Source of the DNA: a virus
Virus record (IMG/VR): IMGVR_UViG_3300025110_000109
Coordinates: 1 to 26,088 of that record
DNA length: 26,088 nucleotides
Direction: 5' to 3' (one strand)
Shown: positions 19,385 to 26,088 of the stretch, piece after piece
Numbering within the stretch: position 1 is the stretch's first letter
Layout of the letters: the number at the start of each line of letters is the position of its first letter
Position numbers and translations under genes: made by a program
Notes under the pieces: model-generated
Seen by the model: only the letters and a program-made list of their open reading frames with translations
The model's database searches: none
What the model was told of the DNA's origin: nothing

Positions 19385-20776
19385 CTATCCTAAAGCCACT
19401 GCTATAGCCGTAGCAAAATCCTCCGTAGCGAAGGATGTCGGCATATTAATTGTAACTTTGTTACCTGTTGCAGCTGTTGTGATGTTTGTACCTCCTTCTA
19501 TGTCTAGAACTTCTGAATTTAAATCAATTGCAATTGTTCCTGAGTCAGCTTCAATATCTAAATCTTCAGCAGAAATTTGACTATTTACATAAGCTTGAGT
19601 AGCAATAGTTCCACTGGCATCAGGAAATGTTAATGTCCTAGTCTGACCAGCTGTAATTGAGGCAGAACTAAAAGCTCCAATTTTTGTATTATCTGAATTA
19701 TTTCTAATCCTAAATCCACTGTCATTTGTAACGACTGCAGTAGAAGTTATCGAGGCTAAGCCAGTAAATGTTGTTGCACTACTTCCAAGAGCAACTCCAG
19801 TACTACCAATAGTTAAGGAACTATTTGCAAGATTCCCGTTAGCAATTGAAGATGCAGTTGTAAGTACGGTTCCTGTTTCAGCTGGAAGGGTAATAGTAAC
19901 ATCAGCTGTCGATGCAGGACCTTTTAAAGTTGCAGAATTTGTTCCATTATCAGTATCTTCTTTAAAAACTATACTCCCTGCAGAAGCTGAAGATCCTGTA
20001 AGAACTGGAGCAGTAAGGCTTTTATTTGTTAAGGTTTCAGTGCCAGTAGTTGAAACTAACGTGGCATTTGAAACAGCAGTATTAAATTGAGCAAATGTCC
20101 CAGTTAAAGTATTATTTGCAAGGTTTACAGATTTATTTGTTAAAGTTTCAGAACCCGTTGTGGTTGCAAGAGTTGCATCTGTAACAGCAGTATTAAATTG
20201 AGCTAATGTCCCTGAAACTGTGTTAGATCCAAGAGCTATTGTTTTATTTGTAAACGTGACAGTATTACTTGCGGTTACTGGATAAGAAATATCACTTGTT
20301 AGAGCTACGGTTCCTGATGCATCAGGAAATGTAATTGTCCTGTCAGCTGTAGGATCAGTAGCCTCAATATTAGTTTCGTGTGCATTTGCTGTTCCTTCAA
20401 ATATAATTGCTGATCCAGCACTATCTAAAGTTAAAGTTCCACCTAAAAATGCATCTGACCTTATAGAGGTCATGTTTGTTATTGATCCTATTGTTCCTCC
20501 GAGAGAAACAGAACTAGCTCCTAGTGTTATTGAAGAATTTGCTAATTGAGTATTAGGTATTGCACTTGTACCTAATACTCCAGTAGAAGAGTTATATGTT
20601 AATCCATTTCCAGACGCTACACTTACTGAACCTCTAGCTCTCGCCTGTGTAAAATATTCATTTGTACCTTCACTTAAATCGGTAGTACTATTTCCAGCAA
20701 AATCTAATTTATCTGCAGAAGAATTTAACTCCTGAAAAAGACCAGAAACAAGTACTAACGCCTTCCTAGTTGCCAT
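19385..20776 (-). CDS. Long tail fiber with tandem repeats (463 aa)
   Basis: The N-terminal block reads 'ATRKALVLVSGLFQELNSSADKLDFAGNSTTDLSEGTNEYFTQARARGS', which is a common phage fiber lead. A repetitive shaft follows: 'DRTITFPDASGTVALTSDI' (145-163) and 'TRTLTFPDASGTIATQAYVNSQI' (about 386-410), with a 37-residue tandem repeat 'TxTxTNKxxxLxxNTxxGTxAQFNTAVxxATL' at about 172-208 and 209-245, plus a partial third. The repeats suggest a triple-stranded shaft whose length can change by recombination. It is preceded by a T4-late-like TATAAATA box, suggesting that late expression of the whole downstream fiber set starts here. Confidence 0.8.
   Translation of the reverse strand: MATRKALVLVSGLFQELNSSADKLDFAGNSTTDLSEGTNEYFTQARARGSVSVASGNGLTYNSSTGVLGTSAIPNTQLANSSITLGASSVSLGGTIGSITNMTSIRSDAFLGGTLTLDSAGSAIIFEGTANAHETNIEATDPTADRTITFPDASGTVALTSDISYPVTASNTVTFTNKTIALGSNTVSGTLAQFNTAVTDATLATTTGSETLTNKSVNLANNTLTGTFAQFNTAVSNATLVSTTGTETLTNKSLTAPVLTGSSASAGSIVFKEDTDNGTNSATLKGPASTADVTITLPAETGTVLTTASSIANGNLANSSLTIGSTGVALGSSATTFTGLASITSTAVVTNDSGFRIRNNSDNTKIGAFSSASITAGQTRTLTFPDASGTIATQAYVNSQISAEDLDIEADSGTIAIDLNSEVLDIEGGTNITTAATGNKVTINMPTSFATEDFATAIAVALG
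20042..20263 (-). repeat. Tandem 111-nt (37-residue) repeat in the long fiber gene
   Basis: Two copies of a 37-residue unit lie head to tail, at about residues 172-208 and 209-245, and a partial third copy follows (ETLTNKSL). Shared residues include TNK, NT..GT, AQFNTAV and ATL. The DNA shares long matching stretches such as the one encoding AQFNTAV. Unit number may vary between isolates. Confidence 0.65.
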
Positions 20777-20811
20777 TTCATATCTCGATCAAGTCCTTAA
20801 CCAAAAGAACT

Positions 20812-20819
20812 TATTTATA
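20812..20819 (-). promoter_or_regulatory. T4-late-type promoter TATAAATA before the long fiber gene
   Basis: Read on the minus strand, TATAAATA exactly matches the T4 late promoter -10 consensus, about 35 nt before the ATG at 20776 and inside the 66-nt gap between structural genes. There is no -35 box, as expected for this class. In an AT-rich genome the motif can occur by chance, but the position in a gene gap is meaningful. Confidence 0.45.
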
Positions 20820-20842
20820 TTTATTTTACGCCCACTAAATTG

Positions 20843-21295
20843 TTAACTTATTTCTATTGGGGGCTCTGTCTTTACTACCAAAGATGTCGTAGTAGCAGCT
20901 TCACCAACCCTTGTCACAAAATGTCCTGAGCTAGATGGTGGAGTTTTTGTAATAGAACCTGCGGAACTTGCAGATAAAAAATAATGATCACCTGCATCTA
21001 GCCCTGAAACAGGAGTTATACCTTCAACAATACATCGAACTAAATTTCCAGCAGATACAGTTGTTTCTACAAAGCCTACTACCCTTGCTTTATCTTGTGT
21101 ATCATTAGCTATCGCCTTTCCAAGTTGACCATCACTAGATCTTGAAAATACAGCATCTCCTTGGTTTAAATTTTCAAAAGCATTTGCAGCAAAACCATTT
21201 ATCTTATTTGCTACCTGACCTGGAAAATTTGATTTTAAATCAATTAATGCTTCAGTAAGACCCTGAGCATTCGGTGCATAAGGTTCGTAAGACAT
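20843..21295 (-). CDS. Duplicated virion/fiber protein, copy B (150 aa)
   Basis: The N-terminus reads MSYEPYAPNAQGLTEALIDLKSNFP. A beta-rich domain follows: 'NAFENLNQGDAVFSRSSDGQLGKAI', 'DKARVVGFVETTVSAGNLVRCIVEG', 'VSGLDAGDHYFLSASSAGSITKTPPSS' and 'RVGEAATTTSLVVKTEPPIEIS'. The 'GLDAGDxyFLS...aGsIT.tPPss.G..v.rvGeA....L.v..EPPI' block is common in phage tail and decoration proteins. It is a tandem paralogue of the gene upstream, from which it is separated only by a 1-nt overlap. It is probably a structural or fiber-attachment subunit. Confidence 0.7.
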   Translation of the reverse strand: MSYEPYAPNAQGLTEALIDLKSNFPGQVANKINGFAANAFENLNQGDAVFSRSSDGQLGKAIANDTQDKARVVGFVETTVSAGNLVRCIVEGITPVSGLDAGDHYFLSASSAGSITKTPPSSSGHFVTRVGEAATTTSLVVKTEPPIEIS

Positions 21296-21825
21296 TAACT
21301 TAATTTAATAGGTGGTTCAATTTGAATAGATAATTTAGTTGCGGTTGCAGCCTCACCTATTCTTACGACTGCCTGACCTGCAGAAGAAGGAGGAGTTGCA
21401 GTTATTGCACCAGATGTAGTTGCAGATAAAAAAAACAAATCCCCTGCGTCTAATCCTGATATATCTTTTAGACCAGCAACAACAACCTGTAATGACTCAT
21501 CTGTTAATGCTGATATTTGTGCAAATCCTATTACAGAAGCATTTTCTAATAATCCATTTGCAGCACTGGCTTTACCAACTTTTCCATCAGATGTACGCAT
21601 AAATAAAGCATCTCCCTCAGTCACAGCCTCAAATGCAGTAGCTGTAAAAGTAACTTGTGCTGGAGCAAAAGTTGGAAATCCTTCTTTTAAATCAATTACT
21701 GCATCAACTAATCCTCTATAATTAGGCTCATATGGTTCACGAGCCTTATTAACATTATTGGCTATCATTAAATCTCTTAATGCAGCAATAGCTCCTTGTA
21801 TATTCGGTTCGTAACCTGTTGCCAT
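21295..21825 (-). CDS. Duplicated virion/fiber protein, copy A (176 aa)
   Basis: Homologous to the 20843 gene over its last 145 residues ('EPNYRGLVDAVIDLKEGFPTF', 'TAFEAVTEGDALFMRTSDGKVGKA', 'ISGLDAGDLFFLSATTSGAITATPPSSAGQAVVRIGEAAT', 'IQIEPPIKLS'). It has an extra N-terminal unit 'MATGYEPNIQGAIAALRDLM'. The motif 'YEPN.qG...Al.DL' thus occurs twice within this protein and once in the paralogue, a sign of stepwise duplication. It lies divergent from the plus-strand gene at 21880. Confidence 0.7.
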   Translation of the reverse strand: MATGYEPNIQGAIAALRDLMIANNVNKAREPYEPNYRGLVDAVIDLKEGFPTFAPAQVTFTATAFEAVTEGDALFMRTSDGKVGKASAANGLLENASVIGFAQISALTDESLQVVVAGLKDISGLDAGDLFFLSATTSGAITATPPSSAGQAVVRIGEAATATKLSIQIEPPIKLS

Positions 21826-21867
21826 TTTATTTACATATAATTATCTATTTTAAACTGTGCCTACCAT

Positions 21868-21873
21868 TATAAT
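21868..21873 (+). promoter_or_regulatory. TATAAT box before the 21880 gene
   Basis: A perfect TATAAT lies only 6 nt before the ATG at 21880. Transcription would start at or next to the start codon, so the mRNA would be leaderless or nearly so. No convincing -35 box is visible, so this is suggestive only. Confidence 0.3.
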
Positions 21874-21879
21874 TAAGTT

Positions 21880-22122
21880 ATGGAGCCTCAAGTCATTGCA
21901 GCTATTATTTCAGGAAGTGTTGGAGCCTTCGCTGGTATATCAAGGGCTTTAGGTAACTTTAATAAAAAATTAGATAGAAGATTTGAAAATATTGAAAGAA
22001 ATTTAGAAAAGTTAAAAAATGAAGTTTTACATGATTATGTATTAAAAGAAGATTTTTTAAGGGAAATGCAAGCAGTACATAGTAAATTAGATAGAATTTT
22101 AGATCATTTATTAAATAAATAA
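21880..22122 (+). CDS. Small membrane + coiled-coil protein, holin/XhlA-like (80 aa)
   Basis: MEPQ is followed by a hydrophobic segment 'VIAAIISGSVGAFAGISRAL' (residues 5-24) and then by a charged, coiled-coil-like tail with heptads 'KKLDRRFENIERNLEKLKNEV' and 'EDFLREMQAVHSKLDRILDHLL'. This layout resembles small phage membrane proteins of the holin-associated or spanin-like kind and similar cyanophage proteins, but no family is certain. It is the only plus-strand gene among about twenty minus-strand virion genes. A TATAAT stands almost at its start codon, and its stop abuts the convergent gene's stop. Confidence 0.65.
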   Translation: MEPQVIAAIISGSVGAFAGISRALGNFNKKLDRRFENIERNLEKLKNEVLHDYVLKEDFLREMQAVHSKLDRILDHLLNK

Positions 22123-22551
22123 TTAAACAGCCTGCCAGTTACCAAGTGCAGATAAATATATTTTTAAAGACCCACCTGAATTTGTATCCCAAACTAATTG
22201 ACCGTTGACAGGATTAGCTGGTAGCCCAGCAGAAACAGATGCAACTGCTTTTGGTATTTGAAATGCAGAGCCATCATGAATCTTAAATATATGCGTACTA
22301 GCAGTATCTAACCAAGTTTCACCCTTACTAGAAGATGTAAATCCAGCAGGGGAACTATTAGGTGCGGTAGATCCAATATGAACAGGACCTACTTTAATTA
22401 AACCTGTACTAGGAGATGCAGTATTATCTGCAAAGAATAAACCAGGACTTATATTATTGTTATTTACCGTTAATTCACCAGCTCCTAGTCTTATTGGAAA
22501 AGGTCTGTCATGTGCTGTGCTCGATCTACGAGATTGAATTTGTACTGCCAT
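22123..22551 (-). CDS. Small Mtd-N/fiber-like structural protein (142 aa)
   Basis: The lead 'MAVQIQSRRSSTAHDRPFPIRLGAGELTVNNNNISPGLFFADNTA' is a variant of the Mtd-N pattern (q.rR.t.......l..GEl.vn....glfv.d). It is followed by 'LIKVGPVHIGSTAPNSSPAG' and then 'GETWLDTASTHIFKIHDGSAFQIPKAV' and 'GLPANPVNGQLVWDTNSGGSLKIYLSALGNWQAV', two related 'G..wld......k.y.g..w..v' units typical of tail attachment proteins. It follows the 756-residue protein by 2 nt and may dock onto it. Confidence 0.68.
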   Translation of the reverse strand: MAVQIQSRRSSTAHDRPFPIRLGAGELTVNNNNISPGLFFADNTASPSTGLIKVGPVHIGSTAPNSSPAGFTSSSKGETWLDTASTHIFKIHDGSAFQIPKAVASVSAGLPANPVNGQLVWDTNSGGSLKIYLSALGNWQAV

Positions 22552-22553
22552 AA

Positions 22554-24824
22554 TTAGACATTTATATATAGTCCTGCATCTACTACTGTATCTTGGGCAG
22601 TCTCTGGATTATATGTCCCAGCATCCATATTACTTGTATTGTCTGCAGCATCTAATAACTCTCCATTTATATAATCTCCAGCTTGTAGCAATCCAGCTTC
22701 AAAAACATTAGTAAATTCTGATAATGGTTTATTTACAATTCCAAATTTTATATCATCTAAAACCGTAGGTGCTTTATTAAATAACTTATTTACCATTGCA
22801 ATCATTCTATTTGTTGTATTAAAAGCTTTACCCGATCTATTTAACCCACCTGTTTCATCTCTTTTTAAACTATCAGTTAAAGTCATAGCAATTACAGATG
22901 GATCAAAATTAGCTATATCTTGAGGTAAATTAAAATCACCAACAATATTTTTATTACCTTCCCATTTTGTTGAACGATTATATAAAGCAAAAATTTCCAC
23001 TGCTTCTTGCATTTTTCTTTTTTCTTTTGCCCATCTCCTTTCCCAACTTTCTAATCCTTTTCCAATTGGTTTATCACTAGGTTCTAATAACCAAGCTCCG
23101 ACATACTCATGTTTTTTTAAATTTTCTACAGTTACATATCCACCTGTAGTTTGTGTAAAAGGATAAACAACAGTAAAACTATTTGGATTGGGAACATCAG
23201 TAATCGTATATTCACCTGATATTGCATTCCCACTTGTAAAATTTAATTGAATTTTATCGTTTTTATTTAAATTATGATTCTCAAAATCTACAGTAATATT
23301 AATACCATTTTGGGTATATTTCGCAGCTAATTTAAGTGGTTCATTACCTTCGTCGTGAAGTATTGACCACATAGCAGCGTAAATATGCTTGCACCAACGT
23401 AATTGATAATATTGTAAATTTTGAAAAGAATCTTGTTTTTCATCTTCATATTCAGGTAACTGATAAAAATTATTTATAGTCACATAACCTAAATCTCTAA
23501 ATACTCCAGGTTCATCTCTTCTTTCATCTAAAGATCCGTCATTTTGAATTATATTTCCCGGTTTTGTATCTCTAATTGCAGTTACAGGAAACTTCTCATG
23601 ATTATTTTTACTAAATAAATTATAACTATCTCTTCTAGAAAAATCTTGACAAGAACAATTCCATCTTAATTCTGTAGTTAAAAATCTCCCTACTGCAAAA
23701 CCTCTATGAGCTGGTACAGTTGTCTTAGCAATTGTATCTACAGTTTTTGCTCCATAACTATCTGCTTTTTGAAAAATAATTTCATTTGTTGTCGCATCGG
23801 AGCCTGTTACTGTATAACCAACATAATCGTCGTATCTAAATCCTCTTATTAATCTAAATAATTTTAAATTTCCTGAAGTTGTTCCAGTAGGGATTGTGGT
23901 GAATTTAAATTGTGTAGGGCTAGTAACTTCGATTGTATATCTACCAGATATAACAGCTCCTGTACTTACATCAACAAACACTTTATTATCTGTAGATAGT
24001 CCATGAGCAGAACTACAAGTCACAGTAACTGTAGAACCTGATCTTGCATATGTTGAAGATATACCAGAGTCTCTTTCTACTATGCGATCTGCCATTCTTT
24101 CTCCAGCTAAGAAGGCAACTTCAGTTGGTAACGATCTTAGTTTTACTCTCACAAATCTCCAACGAGTATCATTAAATGCTGTAGAGTTGTGATAAATAAC
24201 ATTACCTGAAGTTGTTGCAGATCCTGATGCAGTTAAGGTAAAAGTATTCTGTGTCTTACTCACAATTGTTAGAGTCTCATCTGTCGCACTACCTGTAGAT
24301 ATATCTAAGTAAACATCATCACCAGGAAATAATCCATGATCATTTTTTGTTACTACCAAAGTTGTTCCATTTTGAGAATATGTAGCATTTACTTGAGGTG
24401 CTAAGTATCTGACATCTAATATTGGTAACCCAAAATCGTAAAAACTAAATCCATCTGTATCTCTCATCCCACATATATGCTCACCTAATTCTTGATTAGT
24501 GGATGGAAAAGTAAATATTCTGGCAGGTATAAAAACTCCAGGAAACTGTTGAAAAGTAAAAAATAATCTATAGTCTCCTCTCTTATCTCTTTCTTTAGCA
24601 GTAGATCCTAATATCTGTTGCGTAAATGTATATAACTCATACCCTCTTCTCCATCTAGTCCATAAAGAATCTTGATTATAAAATTTAACTTCACTTTCTA
24701 ATTCATATCCATCAGATCCTCTTGGATAAGTACTAGGTCGTTTTGGAATATTTTCAAAATTTTTAAAATTATTTTTTAATTCGAAATTAGATTTATCTTC
24801 GAATTTTTTAAATCCGAATGACAT
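22554..24824 (-). CDS. Large structural protein with three Ig-like repeats and a split SWIM-like zinc motif (756 aa)
   Basis: The N-terminus (residues 1-140) is 'MSFGFKKFEDKSNFELKN' and 'SLWTRWRRGYELYTFTQQIL'. Three repeats follow at about 147-212, 257-324 and 501-568, each reading 'xxYxxxGxxxxVTxxxHgLxxxdxvxxdxsTGxxxxgxyTIxxxxxxxFxxxxxxxxTTxGnv', an Ig-like beta unit. Between repeats 2 and 3, 'RWNCSCQDFSRRD' (C390, C392) and 'RWCKHIYAAMWSI' (C478, H480) match the two halves of a SWIM zinc motif (CxC...CxH), separated by about 85 residues. The rest is mixed. It is probably a baseplate, tail or virion protein of this phage family. The function of the zinc motif is unknown. Start ATG at 24824, 5 nt after the previous gene. 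Confidence 0.72.
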   Translation of the reverse strand: MSFGFKKFEDKSNFELKNNFKNFENIPKRPSTYPRGSDGYELESEVKFYNQDSLWTRWRRGYELYTFTQQILGSTAKERDKRGDYRLFFTFQQFPGVFIPARIFTFPSTNQELGEHICGMRDTDGFSFYDFGLPILDVRYLAPQVNATYSQNGTTLVVTKNDHGLFPGDDVYLDISTGSATDETLTIVSKTQNTFTLTASGSATTSGNVIYHNSTAFNDTRWRFVRVKLRSLPTEVAFLAGERMADRIVERDSGISSTYARSGSTVTVTCSSAHGLSTDNKVFVDVSTGAVISGRYTIEVTSPTQFKFTTIPTGTTSGNLKLFRLIRGFRYDDYVGYTVTGSDATTNEIIFQKADSYGAKTVDTIAKTTVPAHRGFAVGRFLTTELRWNCSCQDFSRRDSYNLFSKNNHEKFPVTAIRDTKPGNIIQNDGSLDERRDEPGVFRDLGYVTINNFYQLPEYEDEKQDSFQNLQYYQLRWCKHIYAAMWSILHDEGNEPLKLAAKYTQNGINITVDFENHNLNKNDKIQLNFTSGNAISGEYTITDVPNPNSFTVVYPFTQTTGGYVTVENLKKHEYVGAWLLEPSDKPIGKGLESWERRWAKEKRKMQEAVEIFALYNRSTKWEGNKNIVGDFNLPQDIANFDPSVIAMTLTDSLKRDETGGLNRSGKAFNTTNRMIAMVNKLFNKAPTVLDDIKFGIVNKPLSEFTNVFEAGLLQAGDYINGELLDAADNTSNMDAGTYNPETAQDTVVDAGLYINV

Positions 24825-24829
24825 AACCT

Positions 24830-25627
24830 TTAATAGAAACCACCCTGTACGTTACAGTAGAATCCATTTGTCAACGCAGTAGCTCCACTAGCAGCTACAT
24901 ATAAAGCTTGACCTCTTCTCAGCATTAATCCTCTTTGTTTTGGAGCAATTTCATTATTAGATCCAGCAAAATTTAAAGCTCCTGACTGTACTGTAGGATG
25001 ATTAATTAAAGGTAATTTTTCTGTAAGTGTTGTACTTAATATTTGATTCTCCGATACTTGTGGAATACTTTGAGTAAATAAGGGGAAGAATTGATTAATG
25101 TTTGTAATTGTACCTGTACTAACAAGATAAAAACAAAAATCAACGGGTAAAGAGACATTAACATTTCCATTTGCTGCTGACTGAGATGGGACATCTACAT
25201 CAAAAGTAGTAGATGTGAAATTTAACGTATCTTTAACTTCAAAGGTATCATCTTTCGGAACTACACCAGTGTTGTATGTAAGAAAATCTAAAAATACTTT
25301 TTGACCTATCTCTAAATTATGTCCGCCTGATAGAGTTACTGTACAAACTGTACCTGTTGCAGAATAAGTTCCTTGAGTAGGAGTTACTGCATCAAGTTTT
25401 TGTATAGATCTTTTTGCATATGTAAACCAAATTTCATCAATATAAGCACCACTAATTGAAGTATCGGTTAATGCGGAGTCAACATCAAATACTTTTGTTG
25501 CATTACCAACAGCTGTTGGAATTAAACTTGTTAAAAATGATTGTCCCGACGCAACTGTACATAGGGTTGAATTCGTTGCTGGGCGATCAACCATTAACGG
25601 TTGTTTGTTTGAACTACTACTTGCCAC
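24830..25627 (-). CDS. Structural protein with one Ig-like repeat (265 aa)
   Basis: Beta-rich with a Ser/Asn N-terminus (MASSSSNKQPLMVDRPATNS). At about residues 85-155 a repeat of the same type as in the 756-residue protein appears ('GTYSATGTVCTVTLSGGHNLEIGQ' and 'FEVKDTLNFTSTTFDVDVPS', closing 'ANGNVNVS'). The C-terminal third holds 'NHPTVQSGALNFAGSNNEIAPKQRGLMLRRGQALYVAAS'. Sharing the repeat and adjacency suggest that the two proteins assemble together. The start is GTG 25627; the only nearby ATG is out of frame. A TATAAT lies on the minus strand at 25654-25659, in the 45-nt gap upstream. Confidence 0.68.
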   Translation of the reverse strand: MASSSSNKQPLMVDRPATNSTLCTVASGQSFLTSLIPTAVGNATKVFDVDSALTDTSISGAYIDEIWFTYAKRSIQKLDAVTPTQGTYSATGTVCTVTLSGGHNLEIGQKVFLDFLTYNTGVVPKDDTFEVKDTLNFTSTTFDVDVPSQSAANGNVNVSLPVDFCFYLVSTGTITNINQFFPLFTQSIPQVSENQILSTTLTEKLPLINHPTVQSGALNFAGSNNEIAPKQRGLMLRRGQALYVAASGATALTNGFYCNVQGGFY

Positions 25628-25672
25628 GTTATTTATTCATAGGACTTGTTTTAATTATATAGGAAGGTTTTT

Positions 25673-25840
25673 TTACTTATCTTTTTTCTCTTCTTTTTTA
25701 TTTTTTATCATCTTAGACTTATCCAAAGCTTCTTTACGTTTTTCCTTATCAGACATTTCTTTGCCATCTTCTTTCTTTTTATTTTTATTTTTAAAATATT
25801 CTAATAATTGTGGTGGCATTTTACCTTTTTTGTCTGCCAT
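25673..25840 (-). CDS. Small highly charged Lys-rich protein (55 aa)
   Basis: A frame of 55 codons reads MADKKGKMPPQLLEYFKNKN followed by a Lys/Glu-rich helix (KKKEDGKEMSDKEKRKEALD ... KNKKEEKKDK). The 'MPPQLLEYFKNK' opening is, as I recall, common in small phage proteins near virion genes. It is helical and intrinsically charged, perhaps a scaffold or an internal virion peptide. It starts at an ATG 2 nt after the stop of the upstream partial gene and lies 45 nt upstream of the 265-residue structural gene. Confidence 0.62.
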   Translation of the reverse strand: MADKKGKMPPQLLEYFKNKNKKKEDGKEMSDKEKRKEALDKSKMIKNKKEEKKDK

Positions 25841-26088
25841 TTAGTCTTCCTCCTCCCTATCAATTGGAATGTCTAAAGTTTGAGTAAATCGTTTAGGTAG
25901 ATTAGTACCTTTCGTATAAGAAAAAGGTGCTTCATCTGGGCGAACAGCAAATAAATCTATTCGCTTTTCTCCTGCCATTCTAGTACGTCTACCTTTGAAA
26001 GGACTGGCTTTCTGTCTCTCTCTTGGACTAATGATATCTCTATTTCTTTTTATACCTAAAGTATATCCAAGTTTTGTAGTAGGTAGAA
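25841..26088 (-). CDS. Partial structural-region protein, C-terminal 82 residues
   Basis: An open frame runs from the right window edge to a TAA at 25841-25843. The visible part reads LPTTKLGYTLGIKRNRDIIS, then 'SPRERQKASPFKGRRTRMAGEKRIDLFAV', 'RPDEAPFSYTKGTNLPKRFTQTLDIPIDREEED'. The basic middle and acidic end give no recognised domain. The start and most of the gene are outside the window, so the length is unknown. Its position directly upstream of structural genes with a 1-nt spacing suggests a virion or assembly protein. Confidence 0.6.
   Translation of the reverse strand, partial: LPTTKLGYTLGIKRNRDIISPRERQKASPFKGRRTRMAGEKRIDLFAVRPDEAPFSYTKGTNLPKRFTQTLDIPIDREEED

Noticed and set aside
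18976-22551. Diversity-generating retroelement, suggested by the Mtd-N-type proteins
   Set aside because: No reverse transcriptase, no template/variable repeat pair and no C-type lectin variable domain are seen in the window. Only the attachment domain is shared with Mtd.
25456-25844. Two plus-strand frames near the right end
   Set aside because: They are antisense to the 24830 gene and to the 55-residue Lys-rich gene. Phe/Leu/Ser-rich composition is what a Lys/Glu-rich gene gives when read from the other strand.
1-26088. tRNA, rRNA, CRISPR array, photosystem genes (psbA, psbD, hli), integrase or insertion sequence
   Set aside because: I found no cloverleaf-like sequence with T-loop GTTCRA context, no spaced direct repeats, no transposase or integrase motifs, and no matching protein.

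Overview
The window is AT-rich, densely packed viral DNA. Genes are short, often overlap by 1 to 32 nt, and run on both strands in strand-coherent blocks. It most likely comes from a marine tailed phage of picocyanobacteria (Synechococcus/Prochlorococcus type). The reasons are: fiber proteins of the cyanophage style (openings such as MPYIGNNLRSNNDY and MATQVQFRRGTTAEHSGF); an NblA-like phycobilisome-degradation adaptor; a prolyl-4-hydroxylase-type oxygenase; and a small set of exported or virion-associated proteins that I recall, unchecked, as families recurrent in cyanomyoviruses. No photosystem gene, terminase, portal, capsid or replication gene lies in the window, so the exact phage group cannot be fixed. 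One T4-late-type promoter (TATAAATA) in front of the long fiber gene is a weak hint of a T4-like relative.

Layout. Bases 1-665 hold three small minus-strand hypotheticals. Bases 666-1103 are a 438-nt gene-free divergent control region with inverted and direct repeats and a good sigma70-like promoter pointing right. Bases 1104-2899 hold a plus-strand pair: a modular HNH-like/HTH/zinc-ribbon/HNH-like protein and a beta-rich protein. Bases 2896-3616 hold two minus-strand genes, one of them a small membrane protein. Bases 3715-6106 are a mostly plus-strand accessory operon: two unknowns, a Dam-like methylase with an altered catalytic motif, a DUF1599/Nmad1-like protein, and an unlisted small ORF that runs antisense into the lysozyme gene. 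One small minus-strand gene is embedded at 5323-5547. Bases 6000-7524 (minus) carry a lysozyme, a small beta domain protein, the NblA-like gene and a 55-residue membrane protein. Base 7573 starts the plus-strand oxygenase gene. Bases 8368-11194 (minus) carry a basic DUF5872/DUF6321-like protein, a Dps-like ferritin-fold protein, an HNH endonuclease behind a conspicuous hairpin, small coiled-coil proteins and two membrane proteins, one holin-like.

Bases 11264-12888 (plus) encode three exported beta-rich proteins. Bases 12860-13812 (minus) encode two membrane-anchored proteins that face them. Bases 13875-26088 (minus) are a long virion adhesion module: a large 756-residue structural protein with three Ig-like repeats and a split SWIM-like zinc motif, two Mtd-N-type proteins, duplicated small fiber proteins, a long fiber with tandem repeats, C1q-like tips and two tail-fiber chaperone paralogues. 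A single plus-strand holin-like gene interrupts it at 21880.

Inferred division of labour: the right half builds host-recognition fibers, 11-14 kb remodels or decorates the cell envelope, and the left half holds host-takeover and nucleotide or DNA modification functions plus lysis. All family assignments were made by reading motifs. No database search was run.
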